Shown piece after piece: positions 1-7,765 of a DNA stretch of 20,371 nt. A program made the translations under genes and the position numbers. This stretch comes from a virus: positions 1 to 20,371 of IMG/VR virus record IMGVR_UViG_3300046804_001432; one strand, 5' to 3'. Every line of letters begins with the position of its first letter. The stretch's first letter is position 1. Under the pieces are notes generated by a model, which saw only the letters and a program-made list of their open reading frames with translations, ran no database searches and was not told the DNA's origin.

Positions 1-134
1 CGAACGTCTTTGTCAGCCGCAACGTCGAGGGTCTGGTCGTCGTCAAAGAGTGGACAGCCGAAGACCTCGACCGTGGCTGGAAGATGTTCATGAACCTGCT
101 TTCATTTTGGCAACTGAAGAACCAACACCAGTGA
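1..134 (+). CDS. C-terminal end of an unidentified protein (partial)
   Basis: An open frame enters from the left edge (first full codon at base 3) and stops at TGA 132-134, giving the last 43 residues of a protein, from NVFVSRNVEG to NQHQ. The visible tail has a short beta-like stretch (GLVVVKEW) followed by a likely helix (DLDRGWKMFMNLLSFW). I do not recognise the family. It is followed after 7 bases by the next plus-strand ORF, so it is probably the upstream member of a small plus-strand cluster converging on the late operon. The start and most of the gene lie outside the window. The call rests on the open frame, the spacing to the next gene and the shared strand, and no function can be given. 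Confidence 0.5.
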   Translation, partial: NVFVSRNVEGLVVVKEWTAEDLDRGWKMFMNLLSFWQLKNQHQ

Positions 135-141
135 GAACACC

Positions 142-363
142 ATGTTGAGCGAAGAACTGATCAAACAAATCTTTTTTCAAAGCGACCGCCCCCGCAAGGA
201 TGCCCTGTTGGCCGACGAGGTGGACATCGTCCAGTTCGCGGAGAACTTGATTGCTGTGGCGCGACTTGAAATAATCAAGCAAGAGCACGCCCGCTGTGTC
301 ACCATCGTCAAGGACATGAACCGGGCGGTCGGTGAGGCGCTGGAGAATCAACGACCACGATAA
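142..363 (+). CDS. Small hypothetical phage protein (73 aa)
   Basis: This is a 73-residue soluble, mostly helical protein starting MLSEELIKQI and ending QRPR. The middle (FAENLIAVARLEIIKQEHARC) looks like the helical segment seen in many short phage proteins of unknown role that end with a Cys/Lys/Arg-rich helix. That resemblance is from memory and is weak. The ATG at 142 lies 7 bases after the preceding stop, with only a poor purine stretch (GTGAGAA) as ribosome site. The next gene starts 10 bases after its TAA. An overlapping minus-strand ORF (88-375) is less likely because it would run past the late-operon terminator. Function is unknown. Confidence 0.55.
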   Translation: MLSEELIKQIFFQSDRPRKDALLADEVDIVQFAENLIAVARLEIIKQEHARCVTIVKDMNRAVGEALENQRPR

Positions 364-373
364 GGAAACCATC

Positions 374-559
374 ATGGATATTCACCTCATCAGACACCTT
401 GCAAAGCAGTACGAAGACGGCAGACGCGACCCAGAGGCATTGATGGCCGTGGCCTGTCTTGAGGCTTACGAGCAGGGGTTTGATGACGGTGTCGAAGAGG
501 CAGAGGAGCGGATGCACCAGACTCAACTGCTGATGATGTTTACGGCTGGGAACGCATAA
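374..559 (+). CDS. Small acidic hypothetical protein (61 aa)
   Basis: This is a 61-residue acidic protein, MDIHLIRHLA to FTAGNA, with an Asp/Glu-rich centre (EQGFDDGVEEAEERM). I chose the ATG at 374 because AAGGAAA sits 5-10 bases upstream at 363-368. The frame is open back to an ATG at 332, but that start lies inside the preceding gene and lacks a good ribosome site. No membrane segment or recognisable domain is visible. It is the last gene of the plus-strand cluster. Its stop codon (557-559) touches the T-tract of the terminator that ends the convergent late operon. Function is unknown. Confidence 0.55.
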   Translation: MDIHLIRHLAKQYEDGRRDPEALMAVACLEAYEQGFDDGVEEAEERMHQTQLLMMFTAGNA

Positions 560-583
560 AAAAAGCCCCCGGTGAGGGGGGCT
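557..583 (-). terminator. Rho-independent terminator of the late operon
   Basis: Read on the minus strand, AGCCCCC (583-577) pairs with GGGGGCT (570-564) across a 6-base loop and is followed by a run of seven T (564-558). This is a classic intrinsic terminator, placed 32 bases after the stop of the last minus-strand gene (615). In the plus direction the hairpin is followed by GAAAAGG rather than a T run, so it should act mainly on minus-strand transcription. It overlaps the stop codon of the convergent plus-strand gene. Confidence 0.85.
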
Positions 584-607
584 GAAAAGGAGAGTGGCAA
601 CTGCTCC
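584..607 (-). terminator. Secondary hairpin before the main terminator
   Basis: On the minus strand, GGAG (607-604) and AGT (602-600) pair with ACT (595-593) and CTCC (592-589), leaving one bulged base and a 4-base loop. TTTTC follows. It lies between the last late gene and the strong terminator. It could be a weak first terminator or a 3'-end-stabilising hairpin. The short stem and only four T make a terminator role uncertain. Confidence 0.35.
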
Positions 608-614
608 TGAAAAC

Positions 615-2438
615 TTACTGGGGTGGCTCGGGTTCCGTCAGGAACTTATAAGCCTGATACGCGCCCAGCCCCAAAGTACCTGCTGTTCCCAGCCCTTTTA
701 CTCTTGCTGTCTTTGGCCCCATCGCGGGCAACATCGCGCCAGCACCAAATACCGTCTGACCCGTGGCCTGCGTGGCCTGCGCAAGCGCCTGCATCAGTTC
801 TGGACTGCGGTCGCCAGCCATGTAGCGTTTGACCAAGTCATCCACCCGCAGGCGGGCCAGTTCGTTGATGCCCGTGCCCATCTGATACCCGCCCAGCCCA
901 CCGATGGTGGTGCGGCCCACGGGATTCCAAATTGCCGTCTTGCCCGTCGCCACCCCGGTGTTTTCGAGGGCGCGTGCCACAGGGCCGGGGGCTTTCTTTG
1001 CCGCCTGCTGTCCTGCGGTGAGCCGTTCCTGAGCCAGCACCGCACGCTCTTCTGCCGTGTCGGCGGCTGTCTGGGCGCGGGTGACCCCCTGAGTTTTGAC
1101 TCGCTGGGCCTGCGTGAGGGCTGACTTGGCCTCTGCTTGGCGCTGGGCGGCAAGAGCACGCTCGTTTTTGAGGCGATCAATCTCCTGCTGTTGGGCCAAC
1201 CGCTCCTGCGCGGCCTTGTCGTCGGCAATCTTCTGTTCGAGTTCGGCCTGTTGCTTTAAGGGGGCGGCAACATCGGGCTGAACAATAATGCCCGAAGGAG
1301 TCGCGTCAGGCATACCAAAGGCAAGTCGTGCCCGCTGGCCTGCATCTGGCACAACGCCAGCCCTAGCCGCTTGCTCAAGGGCTTTTTGCTGTTCTGCGGC
1401 TTGCAAGGCGCGGAATGAGGTCACCTCGTTGTAGTTCTGACGCTGACGACCAGTTGTCCCAGTTTCTGGATCAATAGTCCCCTGCATCATTTGCTCCGTT
1501 GGCGTGCGCACGACGGGGGCGTTTGGATCAGTGATGATCTGTGGGGTCGCCGAGGCCATAGAACCAGCCTGTGGCGCATTTTGAGCGGCGGGCGCTACCT
1601 TGGCCTTGCTGGCGGCTACACGGGCCTGCAATTCGCGTTCTACGGCCTGCAAGTTGGACTGAGCCGCCCTAAATTCCTGCTCAAGGGTGGCAAGGTCTGC
1701 GCCCCCGGCAATTGGGGTGGGGTTGTTGACGCGCTGGGCCAGACGACGTTGGGCAATGTCCATGCGGCGCTGGGCATCGCCGTGAGCCTCTTCCAGTTTG
1801 GTCAGGTCAGGCGGCGCGGCGGCGTAATCCGGGCGGAAGGGCACTTGCCCCGGCCCGGACGTGAGCGCACCAGTTGCGGCGGTTGCCAACGGGTCAAGAA
1901 CCTCTTTGGGTTCTGGGGGCGGTTCGCCCGTGTACCCGCCCTCTTCGCGCTCTCGCTGAATCTGCTCGGCCTGAGTGGGCGGCTTGACCGTGTCGATCTT
2001 CTCGGGATCGGTGTAGAACTGCGTGGTGACCCCGTGCGCACCTTTGATGGCATCGCCGTAACTGCCCGCTTCCGCATAGGAGCCTTTGATGCCGTTGCTC
2101 AAGCCTTGGGCATACTTGTCGATGTCCGTGCCCGTGTTGAGCGTTTCAGGGTACAGGCGGCGCATCAGGTGTGCGTAGTAGTCCCCGAAAGCCTCGGGAC
2201 TCTCGAAGTTGACGTACTTGTCCTTGGTCTTGGTCTGGCGGTCTCGGGCCTCAGTGCCCGCGCCGCTGAAGTCTTTGATGTTGCCAAGATTGAAGTGGCC
2301 GGGAACCTTGCGACCGTAGTCGGTCTCCATGCCCCACTGCGCCAAGAGCACGGACGGAGCGATGCCCGTCTGCTTGCTCACTTGCACAGCGACGGGGCCA
2401 TACTCCTCGACAAACATCTTGACGTGTTCGTTTGCCAT
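615..2438 (-). CDS. Virion-associated peptidoglycan hydrolase / ejection protein (607 aa)
   Basis: The N-terminal ~145 residues resemble the FlgJ/GH73 glucosaminidase-muramidase fold: a helix (VSKQTGIAPSVLLAQWGMET) carrying the likely catalytic Glu38, then FNLGNIK at 49-55, YVNFESPEAF at 75-84, and a Tyr/Gly-rich closing helix (SYAEAGSYGDAIKG). The middle (about 240-480) is Gln/Ala/Arg-rich and likely coiled coil. The C-terminal ~125 residues are Gly/Ala-rich and could be membrane-active. In phages this arrangement is typical of an internal virion protein that opens the cell wall during DNA ejection; that role is inferred from family and position. It is the last gene of the late operon, starting 1 base after the previous stop (TGATATG) with AAGGGGAG upstream. 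No signal peptide is seen. Confidence 0.78.
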   Translation of the reverse strand: MANEHVKMFVEEYGPVAVQVSKQTGIAPSVLLAQWGMETDYGRKVPGHFNLGNIKDFSGAGTEARDRQTKTKDKYVNFESPEAFGDYYAHLMRRLYPETLNTGTDIDKYAQGLSNGIKGSYAEAGSYGDAIKGAHGVTTQFYTDPEKIDTVKPPTQAEQIQREREEGGYTGEPPPEPKEVLDPLATAATGALTSGPGQVPFRPDYAAAPPDLTKLEEAHGDAQRRMDIAQRRLAQRVNNPTPIAGGADLATLEQEFRAAQSNLQAVERELQARVAASKAKVAPAAQNAPQAGSMASATPQIITDPNAPVVRTPTEQMMQGTIDPETGTTGRQRQNYNEVTSFRALQAAEQQKALEQAARAGVVPDAGQRARLAFGMPDATPSGIIVQPDVAAPLKQQAELEQKIADDKAAQERLAQQQEIDRLKNERALAAQRQAEAKSALTQAQRVKTQGVTRAQTAADTAEERAVLAQERLTAGQQAAKKAPGPVARALENTGVATGKTAIWNPVGRTTIGGLGGYQMGTGINELARLRVDDLVKRYMAGDRSPELMQALAQATQATGQTVFGAGAMLPAMGPKTARVKGLGTAGTLGLGAYQAYKFLTEPEPPQ

Positions 2439-2439
2439 A

Positions 2440-4149
2440 TCACTCCCCTTCGCGCTTCTTGCGAATCACACCAGTTTGAGGGTCTCGGATGTAGCCGGGG
2501 GGCACAGACGAATCGGTCGATGGCAACGGCTTGGCAGGCGCGGCGCTTTGCTTTGCTGGCGCAGAAGACTCGGCAGATGCTCTGGGCTTCTTCTTGAGCA
2601 AATCAGCGTTGGCCTCGCGAATGTTCTTGAGGGTCTCGGAGTATTCAGACTTGAGGTCTTTGTACTCGTTGGAGTGCAGGAACTCGTCGTAAGACTTGCC
2701 AGTCTTGCGGTATTCGAGCCACGCGCCATATGCCTTGTCGTCGAACTTGGAACGCTCGATGAGCAACTCGGACTTGAGGCGAATGACCACATCGCTGTCG
2801 GTCGGCATCGCGCCCAACTCTGCGGCCAACTGGCTTTCTTTCTCGGTGATCTGGCCCTGACCCTGCATAGTCTTGCGGAACTGGATGTTGAGTTGCGCGG
2901 CAGACTGAGCAAACATTTGCAAGGTGTCGATCTGCTCGTTGGTGAGACCTTGTTGCTTGAGCACGTTGATCGGCAAATTGATGGAGCCGCCGGGTGTCTG
3001 GATGCCAGCACCAAGAGCCTTCATCACCACGTCGCGTGTCCTGCCTGTATTGAGCAAGCGGAACACCTCGGGGTTGTTCTTTGCGTAGGAGATCATGTCA
3101 TTGGCAGTCTGCTGGTTGTCAAACGCAACAGACGCACGATTCTTCAGCGCCTCGGCAGACTTCTCCGACGACTCTGCGCGAGTCTTTTCGGTTTGTGTGA
3201 GGCGCTCTTTTTCCTGCGCGGCTTCTGCCTCGCTCTTGGGGCGCTCATACTCAATCTGGCCTTGCGCATTCTTGCGGCCAGTGGGCGTGATCATGCCGTT
3301 CTCGGCCATAAAGCGAATCAGAATCTGCTCGTCACCAGTTTGTGCGGCACGGCGTGCGGCATCAAAAAAGCCATCGGCCACCTCGGTGCGCACCTTGACC
3401 TTCTTGTCGCTGTACGGGATCGTGACCTCGGTGAAGCCAGCGTCCGCCGCCTTCTTGGCCTCGACTTCGGCCTTCTGAAGGTTGAACAGAAACTTCTCGG
3501 TCTCAGGATCACCAATCTGCTGACCAGCGATCAACTCACGCCGACCGATAGGCTGGAAGCCTGTTACCGTCGTTGGAGAACCCAAACGGTTTGTGATCGG
3601 TGCGCCACCAACGGGCGCGGTGATGCCGCCGGGGACACCAGCGGGAGCCTGTGAAGGCATCGGTGTTTGTGGGCCTGCAAGGCTTTGCAACATGGCAGAG
3701 CCAGCCAACTTCTGACGCAAGGCTTGTTGCTTCATCAACAGGTCGAGGTTCTGGGTGTCCATCTCCTGCTGGCGCTGGTTCTCGCCCAGCGTGGCCTCGT
3801 GGAATTTGCCCATGCCTTGGCCCAGCGACTCGACAAAACTGCCAGTCTTGGTGGGCTGTGCAAGGCCAACGCCCAGCGCCATGAAGCGCGGGTCGTAGGG
3901 CAGTTGCTGGCGCTTTGCCAACGACTCTTGCATTCGCTGAATCTGCGCGTCGAGTTGCATCCGACCCTTGTTCAGGTTCGTGATTTCTCGGTTGACATCA
4001 AACGGCTCATCTTGCGCGGTCACCTGCTCGGCGGCAATGCGATCAGCCTCAGCAGACTGATCCACCTTGCCGGGAGGAGGAGCCTTTGGCTGAGGCGGCT
4101 GGGAGACTTGGTTCAAACCGCCCTGAACTGGAGGTTGTTGTGCATTCAT
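2440..4149 (-). CDS. Internal virion / ejection-type protein, coiled coil (569 aa)
   Basis: This is a large hydrophilic protein. It has a Pro/Gln-rich N terminus (residues 1-30), a helical stretch with GRMQLDAQIQRMQESLAKRQ, a second Gln-rich helix around LGENQRQQEMDTQNLDLLMK, a Pro/Gly-rich linker near 165-195, and a long Lys/Glu/Ala-rich helical zone at about 300-345. The C-terminal tail is basic and Pro/Ser/Ala-rich. No enzyme motif is visible. Composition and position, between two other ejection-type proteins and before the GH73 protein, suggest a component of the internal core or ejectosome. The start is ATG 4149, 3 bases after the preceding stop, with GGTGGGG upstream. Specific family membership is not established. 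Confidence 0.65.
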   Translation of the reverse strand: MNAQQPPVQGGLNQVSQPPQPKAPPPGKVDQSAEADRIAAEQVTAQDEPFDVNREITNLNKGRMQLDAQIQRMQESLAKRQQLPYDPRFMALGVGLAQPTKTGSFVESLGQGMGKFHEATLGENQRQQEMDTQNLDLLMKQQALRQKLAGSAMLQSLAGPQTPMPSQAPAGVPGGITAPVGGAPITNRLGSPTTVTGFQPIGRRELIAGQQIGDPETEKFLFNLQKAEVEAKKAADAGFTEVTIPYSDKKVKVRTEVADGFFDAARRAAQTGDEQILIRFMAENGMITPTGRKNAQGQIEYERPKSEAEAAQEKERLTQTEKTRAESSEKSAEALKNRASVAFDNQQTANDMISYAKNNPEVFRLLNTGRTRDVVMKALGAGIQTPGGSINLPINVLKQQGLTNEQIDTLQMFAQSAAQLNIQFRKTMQGQGQITEKESQLAAELGAMPTDSDVVIRLKSELLIERSKFDDKAYGAWLEYRKTGKSYDEFLHSNEYKDLKSEYSETLKNIREANADLLKKKPRASAESSAPAKQSAAPAKPLPSTDSSVPPGYIRDPQTGVIRKKREGE

Positions 4150-4152
4150 TTT

Positions 4153-5163
4153 TTACCCCACCAAGTAGCCATGTTCGTCGTAGTAGTTCCCTTGGCCGTC
4201 GTGATATGCGGCGTTTTTCGGCATCACATCTTCTACGTCGCCACCATCGGCCATCCACACAGCACCACCATCTGCCTTTGTCGCAGGCTTGCCTGCTTGC
4301 ATTGCGGTGTTTGCGGCGTTTTGAACCGAGGTTGGATCGCCAGAGTAGAGCGAGTACAGGATCGAGCCAAGCGAACCAATTTGCGCCAACGGACTGATGC
4401 CATACTGGCCCTGCTGTCCCGGCCCCGTGGTTTGCTGAATCGAACCAGTGGGCACGCTTTGACCAGAAAGCAACTTGGCAAAGTTCTGCGCGGCCACCAT
4501 TGGGTAGTCGAGCGCCTTCTGGCCGAGTTCCTGCTCCTTCGCGCCAAGGTTGTAGAGGGCATTCAAGCCGCCAGTCCCGGTTTGGAACTGCTCTTGGCCC
4601 AATTGGGTCAGGGCTTGGCCTGCCGACAACTGACGGCCCAGATCGGTCTGAGCGGCTTTGGTGGCCGTGTCGTAGCCAGACTGGAGGGCTTGGTACTGCT
4701 TGCCCAGCAAATCGGCTTGGATGTCGCGCAAGGTGTTGCCAGTGATCTGTTGTTGGCGACGTGAGCCATACTGGCCCGTGCCAATCGCGGCCCCGCCCAG
4801 CGCGGGCAGGATGTTCTCCTGCACGTTGCGGTTGACCAATCGACCCATCTCGTCGACCACGGCGCTTTGATAGGGGTTCATGTAGCCCCCGACGATTGCC
4901 GGGGCGGGTGTTCCGCCTGCGCCAGTGATCATCTGGCTGGCCTGACCCAGTGAGCCAGAGCCAGAGAATGCCAAGTTGGGAGCCATCTGAAACGCCTGCT
5001 CTTGAAGCGGCGAAAAGCCAGCCACGCCACCCTGCTGGACGGCGCTCTGGCCCAAGTTGGCAATGTCTTGGAGGTAGTTGGTGTAGAACTCGGGCGCGGT
5101 TTCCTGCTTCTGAACCGTGGTGGTTACATCAGGTAGCGCCGCTCCTTGAAAGAGATCAGCCAT
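4153..5163 (-). CDS. Internal virion / DNA-ejection-type protein (336 aa)
   Basis: This Gln/Gly/Ala-rich protein has features seen in phage internal virion proteins: a YMNPYQSAVVDEM segment (94-106), a GTGQYGSRRQQQ segment (128-139), and alternating amphipathic helices (150-230). The last ~40 residues carry KADGGAVWMADGGDVEDV and HDGQGNYYDEHGYLVG, short Gly-rich motifs that recur in the upstream 868-aa protein. No catalytic site is visible. The ATG at 5163 overlaps the previous stop by 8 bases and has a perfect AAGGAGG at 5176-5170 with 6-base spacing, which fixes the start. It probably works with its neighbours in the ejection complex; this is inferred from context. Confidence 0.68.
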   Translation of the reverse strand: MADLFQGAALPDVTTTVQKQETAPEFYTNYLQDIANLGQSAVQQGGVAGFSPLQEQAFQMAPNLAFSGSGSLGQASQMITGAGGTPAPAIVGGYMNPYQSAVVDEMGRLVNRNVQENILPALGGAAIGTGQYGSRRQQQITGNTLRDIQADLLGKQYQALQSGYDTATKAAQTDLGRQLSAGQALTQLGQEQFQTGTGGLNALYNLGAKEQELGQKALDYPMVAAQNFAKLLSGQSVPTGSIQQTTGPGQQGQYGISPLAQIGSLGSILYSLYSGDPTSVQNAANTAMQAGKPATKADGGAVWMADGGDVEDVMPKNAAYHDGQGNYYDEHGYLVG

Positions 5164-7762
5164 TCATAGCCTCCTTGAGATAGTTCAAAGGTGATTTAGC
5201 CTTTGGGGGTATTTTATTGAGAGGGGCGCTTCGCTTGTGTGAGCGCACAGCCTCCCGGAAATCGTCGAGCACTTTGGCCCCGGCCTTGTTGGAGCCGTTA
5301 CCCAGCATGGAGACCAACTCAGCGTCGATCACATACTCGCCATCAGCCAGCCAAGCGGGGATGTCGTCGGACTGGCCGTCGCCCGCGCCGTTGACTGCCG
5401 AGCCTTTGCGGAAATCGATGCGATCATCGATCACCGGGTTGGTGTGGTGGCTGTGGACGGTGTGAGCCTGCGACAAGCCACCCTTCTTCATGCCTTGACC
5501 GATGCCAAGGTTCTGGGCTGGGTCGATCACGCGCCCGAAGGTGTAGTGGGTCGTGGGGCCACCCGAGGCCATCGTCGGCTCCTCAGCGGGTTCTGCGGCG
5601 TTTTCCTGCGGGGTCTCAGCCTCCAGCGCGTTGCCATACTGATCGACCGGGTTGCCGTTCTGGTCAACGTAGTCGGTCATGTTGGGTTCGTTGAGCCAGC
5701 CAGAAATGCCCAGATCGGCGTATAGGCGCTCGTCAGGAACGTCAGCACCATACCCTTGGGAATAGTCTTGATACGACACGATGGGGCTACCAGTGCCCGT
5801 GCGGCCACCAGTCATGCCGGGGCCAAAGTCGGTGGTGCGCGGGGCAAAGCCAGCCAACTGGGAGATGTCCACAGGAGCGTGGCCTGACGAACCGCTGTCG
5901 CCAGACGAACTCATCATGGAGGCCAGCAACGCGCCGATTGCGCCGCCAGCAAGGCCGGGGTTCTGCGTGATGTAACCCTTGAGGGCATCGAGCACGCCAG
6001 ACTGGTTTTGACCACCTTGACCAGTGACGGCATTTGCCACCTGCGACAAGAAACTTGGCTTGTTGCCACTGCCAGCAGAAGTCACTGCGGCGCGGCCACC
6101 GCCAACTGGGATCACGTTGCCTTGAGAATCAAACACGGTGACGCGCCCATTTGCGTCAGTGATGGTGGTGTTGCCCTCATCATCTGTCGTCACGCTAATT
6201 GCGCTGTCGGTTTGAACTGGTTCGGCCTCGGACATATTTGAGCGAGACAATTCAGCGCCCGTGTTGTTGTCAACGGTAACGTAGTCGTTGCCATCCCAAT
6301 AACTTGAAGTGCCGTCGCCGTTGTCAATCACATCTGGCGCAGAACTGCTGGCAGGGCTGGCGGTAAGGTCGGTGTACGTCGGGTTGTAAGAAGTCCCGCT
6401 GTACAAAGAATTGTCGCCAGTCAGCGTGTTGTCGCTGTAGTTGTAATCCACGTTTTGCCAAGGCTGAACCTCTTCGGTCGTATCAGAGTAAACCGAGTCG
6501 CCTGCGGCATAGCCTTTGATTTTTCCGCCAGTTGCCATACCAATATAGCCTCCATCTTTTGCATTTTCTTCGGGCACATCGACGTAGTCGGTGTAGTCGG
6601 TGTTGTCGGAAACAGTGATGTCAGGACTGCCAACATCTTCAGTTGTCCAGTTGCCGTCTGCGCCGAGAGTCCATGTTTGATTTGTTTCTGGATCAGTCCA
6701 AGTTTCCTCGGCGACAACCGTGTCAGAACCAGTGTCTGCGTTCGGGTCATAAATCAAGTCGCCGTTGACATCAAAATACTCTCCATTGCTTCCAAGAGAA
6801 TAAAGCAAGTTGCCTTGGCCGTCATAGATGTTGCCATCAGCATCTTGGTAGTAACCTACATCGCCACCACTGAGCAAGGTGTCTTGAGTTTCATCAACAC
6901 CAGTTTTACCACCAACCAAACTACGAGCGCCGCCACCAGAAGGCTCTTCGGCTTTGGTTTCAATCAAAGTGCCGTTTGCGTCATAGATGCTCACAATCCC
7001 GTTGTTGGTGACTGTGTATGTGCCGTCTTCATTGGCAACAGCGCCATCAGGCATGATTGGCTCTTCAGATGCTTTGACCTTGTCCAACTCTGCTTGAATT
7101 TGCTCTTCGGTCAAAGGTTTGTCACCAGTTGTAGTGCCCAACCCTCTGCTTGGCGTGCCGCCAGTTGTTGGTTTTGTGACGGGTGTAGTCCCGCCAGTGG
7201 TTGGCTTGATCACAGGCGAAGAACCGCCAGTCGTTGTTTTTGTTCCGCCAGTTGTGGGAGAGCCAAAAATTTTGCCAGCCAACGCGCCAGCACCAGCACC
7301 GATCAGCGTCTTGGCAATCGGGTTGTTCAACATACTGGTGATGCCACTGCTACTCGAACCAGACGGTCTTGTGGCGGCGGGTGAGTTGGTCTTGCTGGTG
7401 ATTGGATTCACCGCAGGCTTGGTGGTCGTGCTCGTGATCGGCTTGGTTGCCGCCGGGGTCTTGGTGGTCGCAGGGGTCGAGCCAGACGACTTCACAGCAG
7501 GCGACGCAGGGCGAATGGTCGTGGCAGTCTTGGCCGCAACGGGAGCCTTGGTCGTGCTGGTAATGGGGGCGACAGGCCGAGAGGTAGCACCCTTGGACGG
7601 CGCAACAGTGGAAGACACCGCTTGACTGATTGGGGTCTTGCGGTTCACACTGCGGTCAATTCGTTGAGGCGAAAACACTTGGCGCGGCGAATTGAGCATC
7701 ACCGAACTGATGGTTTGGACGGGAGTCCTTTTTTCCATTGGGTTGCGAATTGCTCGTGCCAT
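5156..7762 (-). CDS. Large repeat-rich virion-associated protein (868 aa)
   Basis: Residues 41-141 are a Thr/Ser/Pro/Ala/Lys-rich, mucin-like stretch. A Gly-zipper-like segment follows (AKTLIGAGAGALAGKIFGS, 150-168), then PTTGG-type repeats (169-213). Residues 240-550 hold many short Asp/Asn-Gly hairpin motifs such as DADGNIYDGQGNLLY and VFDSQGNVI. A second Gly-rich hydrophobic patch lies at 603-616. The C terminus has a compact module (about 757-842) containing GDGQSDDIPAWLADGEYV and LGNGSNKAGAKVLDDF, which I recall from other phage structural proteins. No enzyme motif is visible. Two hydrophobic patches and a position among ejection proteins suggest an internal virion or membrane-channel component; this is inferred. 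The start follows the upstream TAA by 3 bases, with AGGA nearby. Confidence 0.65.
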   Translation of the reverse strand: MARAIRNPMEKRTPVQTISSVMLNSPRQVFSPQRIDRSVNRKTPISQAVSSTVAPSKGATSRPVAPITSTTKAPVAAKTATTIRPASPAVKSSGSTPATTKTPAATKPITSTTTKPAVNPITSKTNSPAATRPSGSSSSGITSMLNNPIAKTLIGAGAGALAGKIFGSPTTGGTKTTTGGSSPVIKPTTGGTTPVTKPTTGGTPSRGLGTTTGDKPLTEEQIQAELDKVKASEEPIMPDGAVANEDGTYTVTNNGIVSIYDANGTLIETKAEEPSGGGARSLVGGKTGVDETQDTLLSGGDVGYYQDADGNIYDGQGNLLYSLGSNGEYFDVNGDLIYDPNADTGSDTVVAEETWTDPETNQTWTLGADGNWTTEDVGSPDITVSDNTDYTDYVDVPEENAKDGGYIGMATGGKIKGYAAGDSVYSDTTEEVQPWQNVDYNYSDNTLTGDNSLYSGTSYNPTYTDLTASPASSSAPDVIDNGDGTSSYWDGNDYVTVDNNTGAELSRSNMSEAEPVQTDSAISVTTDDEGNTTITDANGRVTVFDSQGNVIPVGGGRAAVTSAGSGNKPSFLSQVANAVTGQGGQNQSGVLDALKGYITQNPGLAGGAIGALLASMMSSSGDSGSSGHAPVDISQLAGFAPRTTDFGPGMTGGRTGTGSPIVSYQDYSQGYGADVPDERLYADLGISGWLNEPNMTDYVDQNGNPVDQYGNALEAETPQENAAEPAEEPTMASGGPTTHYTFGRVIDPAQNLGIGQGMKKGGLSQAHTVHSHHTNPVIDDRIDFRKGSAVNGAGDGQSDDIPAWLADGEYVIDAELVSMLGNGSNKAGAKVLDDFREAVRSHKRSAPLNKIPPKAKSPLNYLKEAMNG
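5170..5176 (-). promoter_or_regulatory. Strong Shine-Dalgarno inside the preceding gene
   Basis: AAGGAGG on the minus strand lies 6 bases before the ATG at 5163 and inside the last codons of the upstream 868-aa gene. It is the best ribosome site I see in the window. It selects ATG 5163 over the out-of-phase ATG at 5168. It suggests strong independent initiation for the 336-aa protein. Confidence 0.7.
7126..7258 (-). repeat. In-gene PTTGG repeats
   Basis: Tandem degenerate units encoding PTTGG(T/S) and (I/T)KPTTGG occur at residues 169-213 of the 868-aa protein, with GCCAGTnGTnGG-like repeats visible in the DNA on the plus strand. They form a flexible Thr/Gly linker after the first Gly-zipper. 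Copy number could vary by slippage or recombination. Confidence 0.6.
7342..7642 (-). repeat. Thr/Ser/Pro/Ala-rich low-complexity coding segment
   Basis: Residues 41-141 of the 868-aa protein are built from near-repeats of ITSTT, TTKPA, TKTPA and KPITS. The composition is mucin-like, with regularly spaced Lys/Arg and very few hydrophobic residues, so the segment is probably disordered. Confidence 0.55.
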
Positions 7763-7765
7763 GTT

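Noticed and set aside
88-375. Minus-strand 95-aa ORF at the left edge
   Set aside because: It lies beyond the late-operon terminator and overlaps the better spaced plus-strand gene chain.
1491-4764. Long plus-strand ORFs (368, 441 and 365 aa) over the minus-strand ejection genes
   Set aside because: They mirror the minus-strand genes, are Leu/Arg/Cys-rich with no coherent domains, lack suitable starts and ribosome sites, and the minus-strand proteins are clearly better.
7126-7258. CRISPR-like or minisatellite array
   Set aside because: The repeats are short, degenerate, in phase with codons and have no spacers; they are explained by the PTTGG protein repeat.
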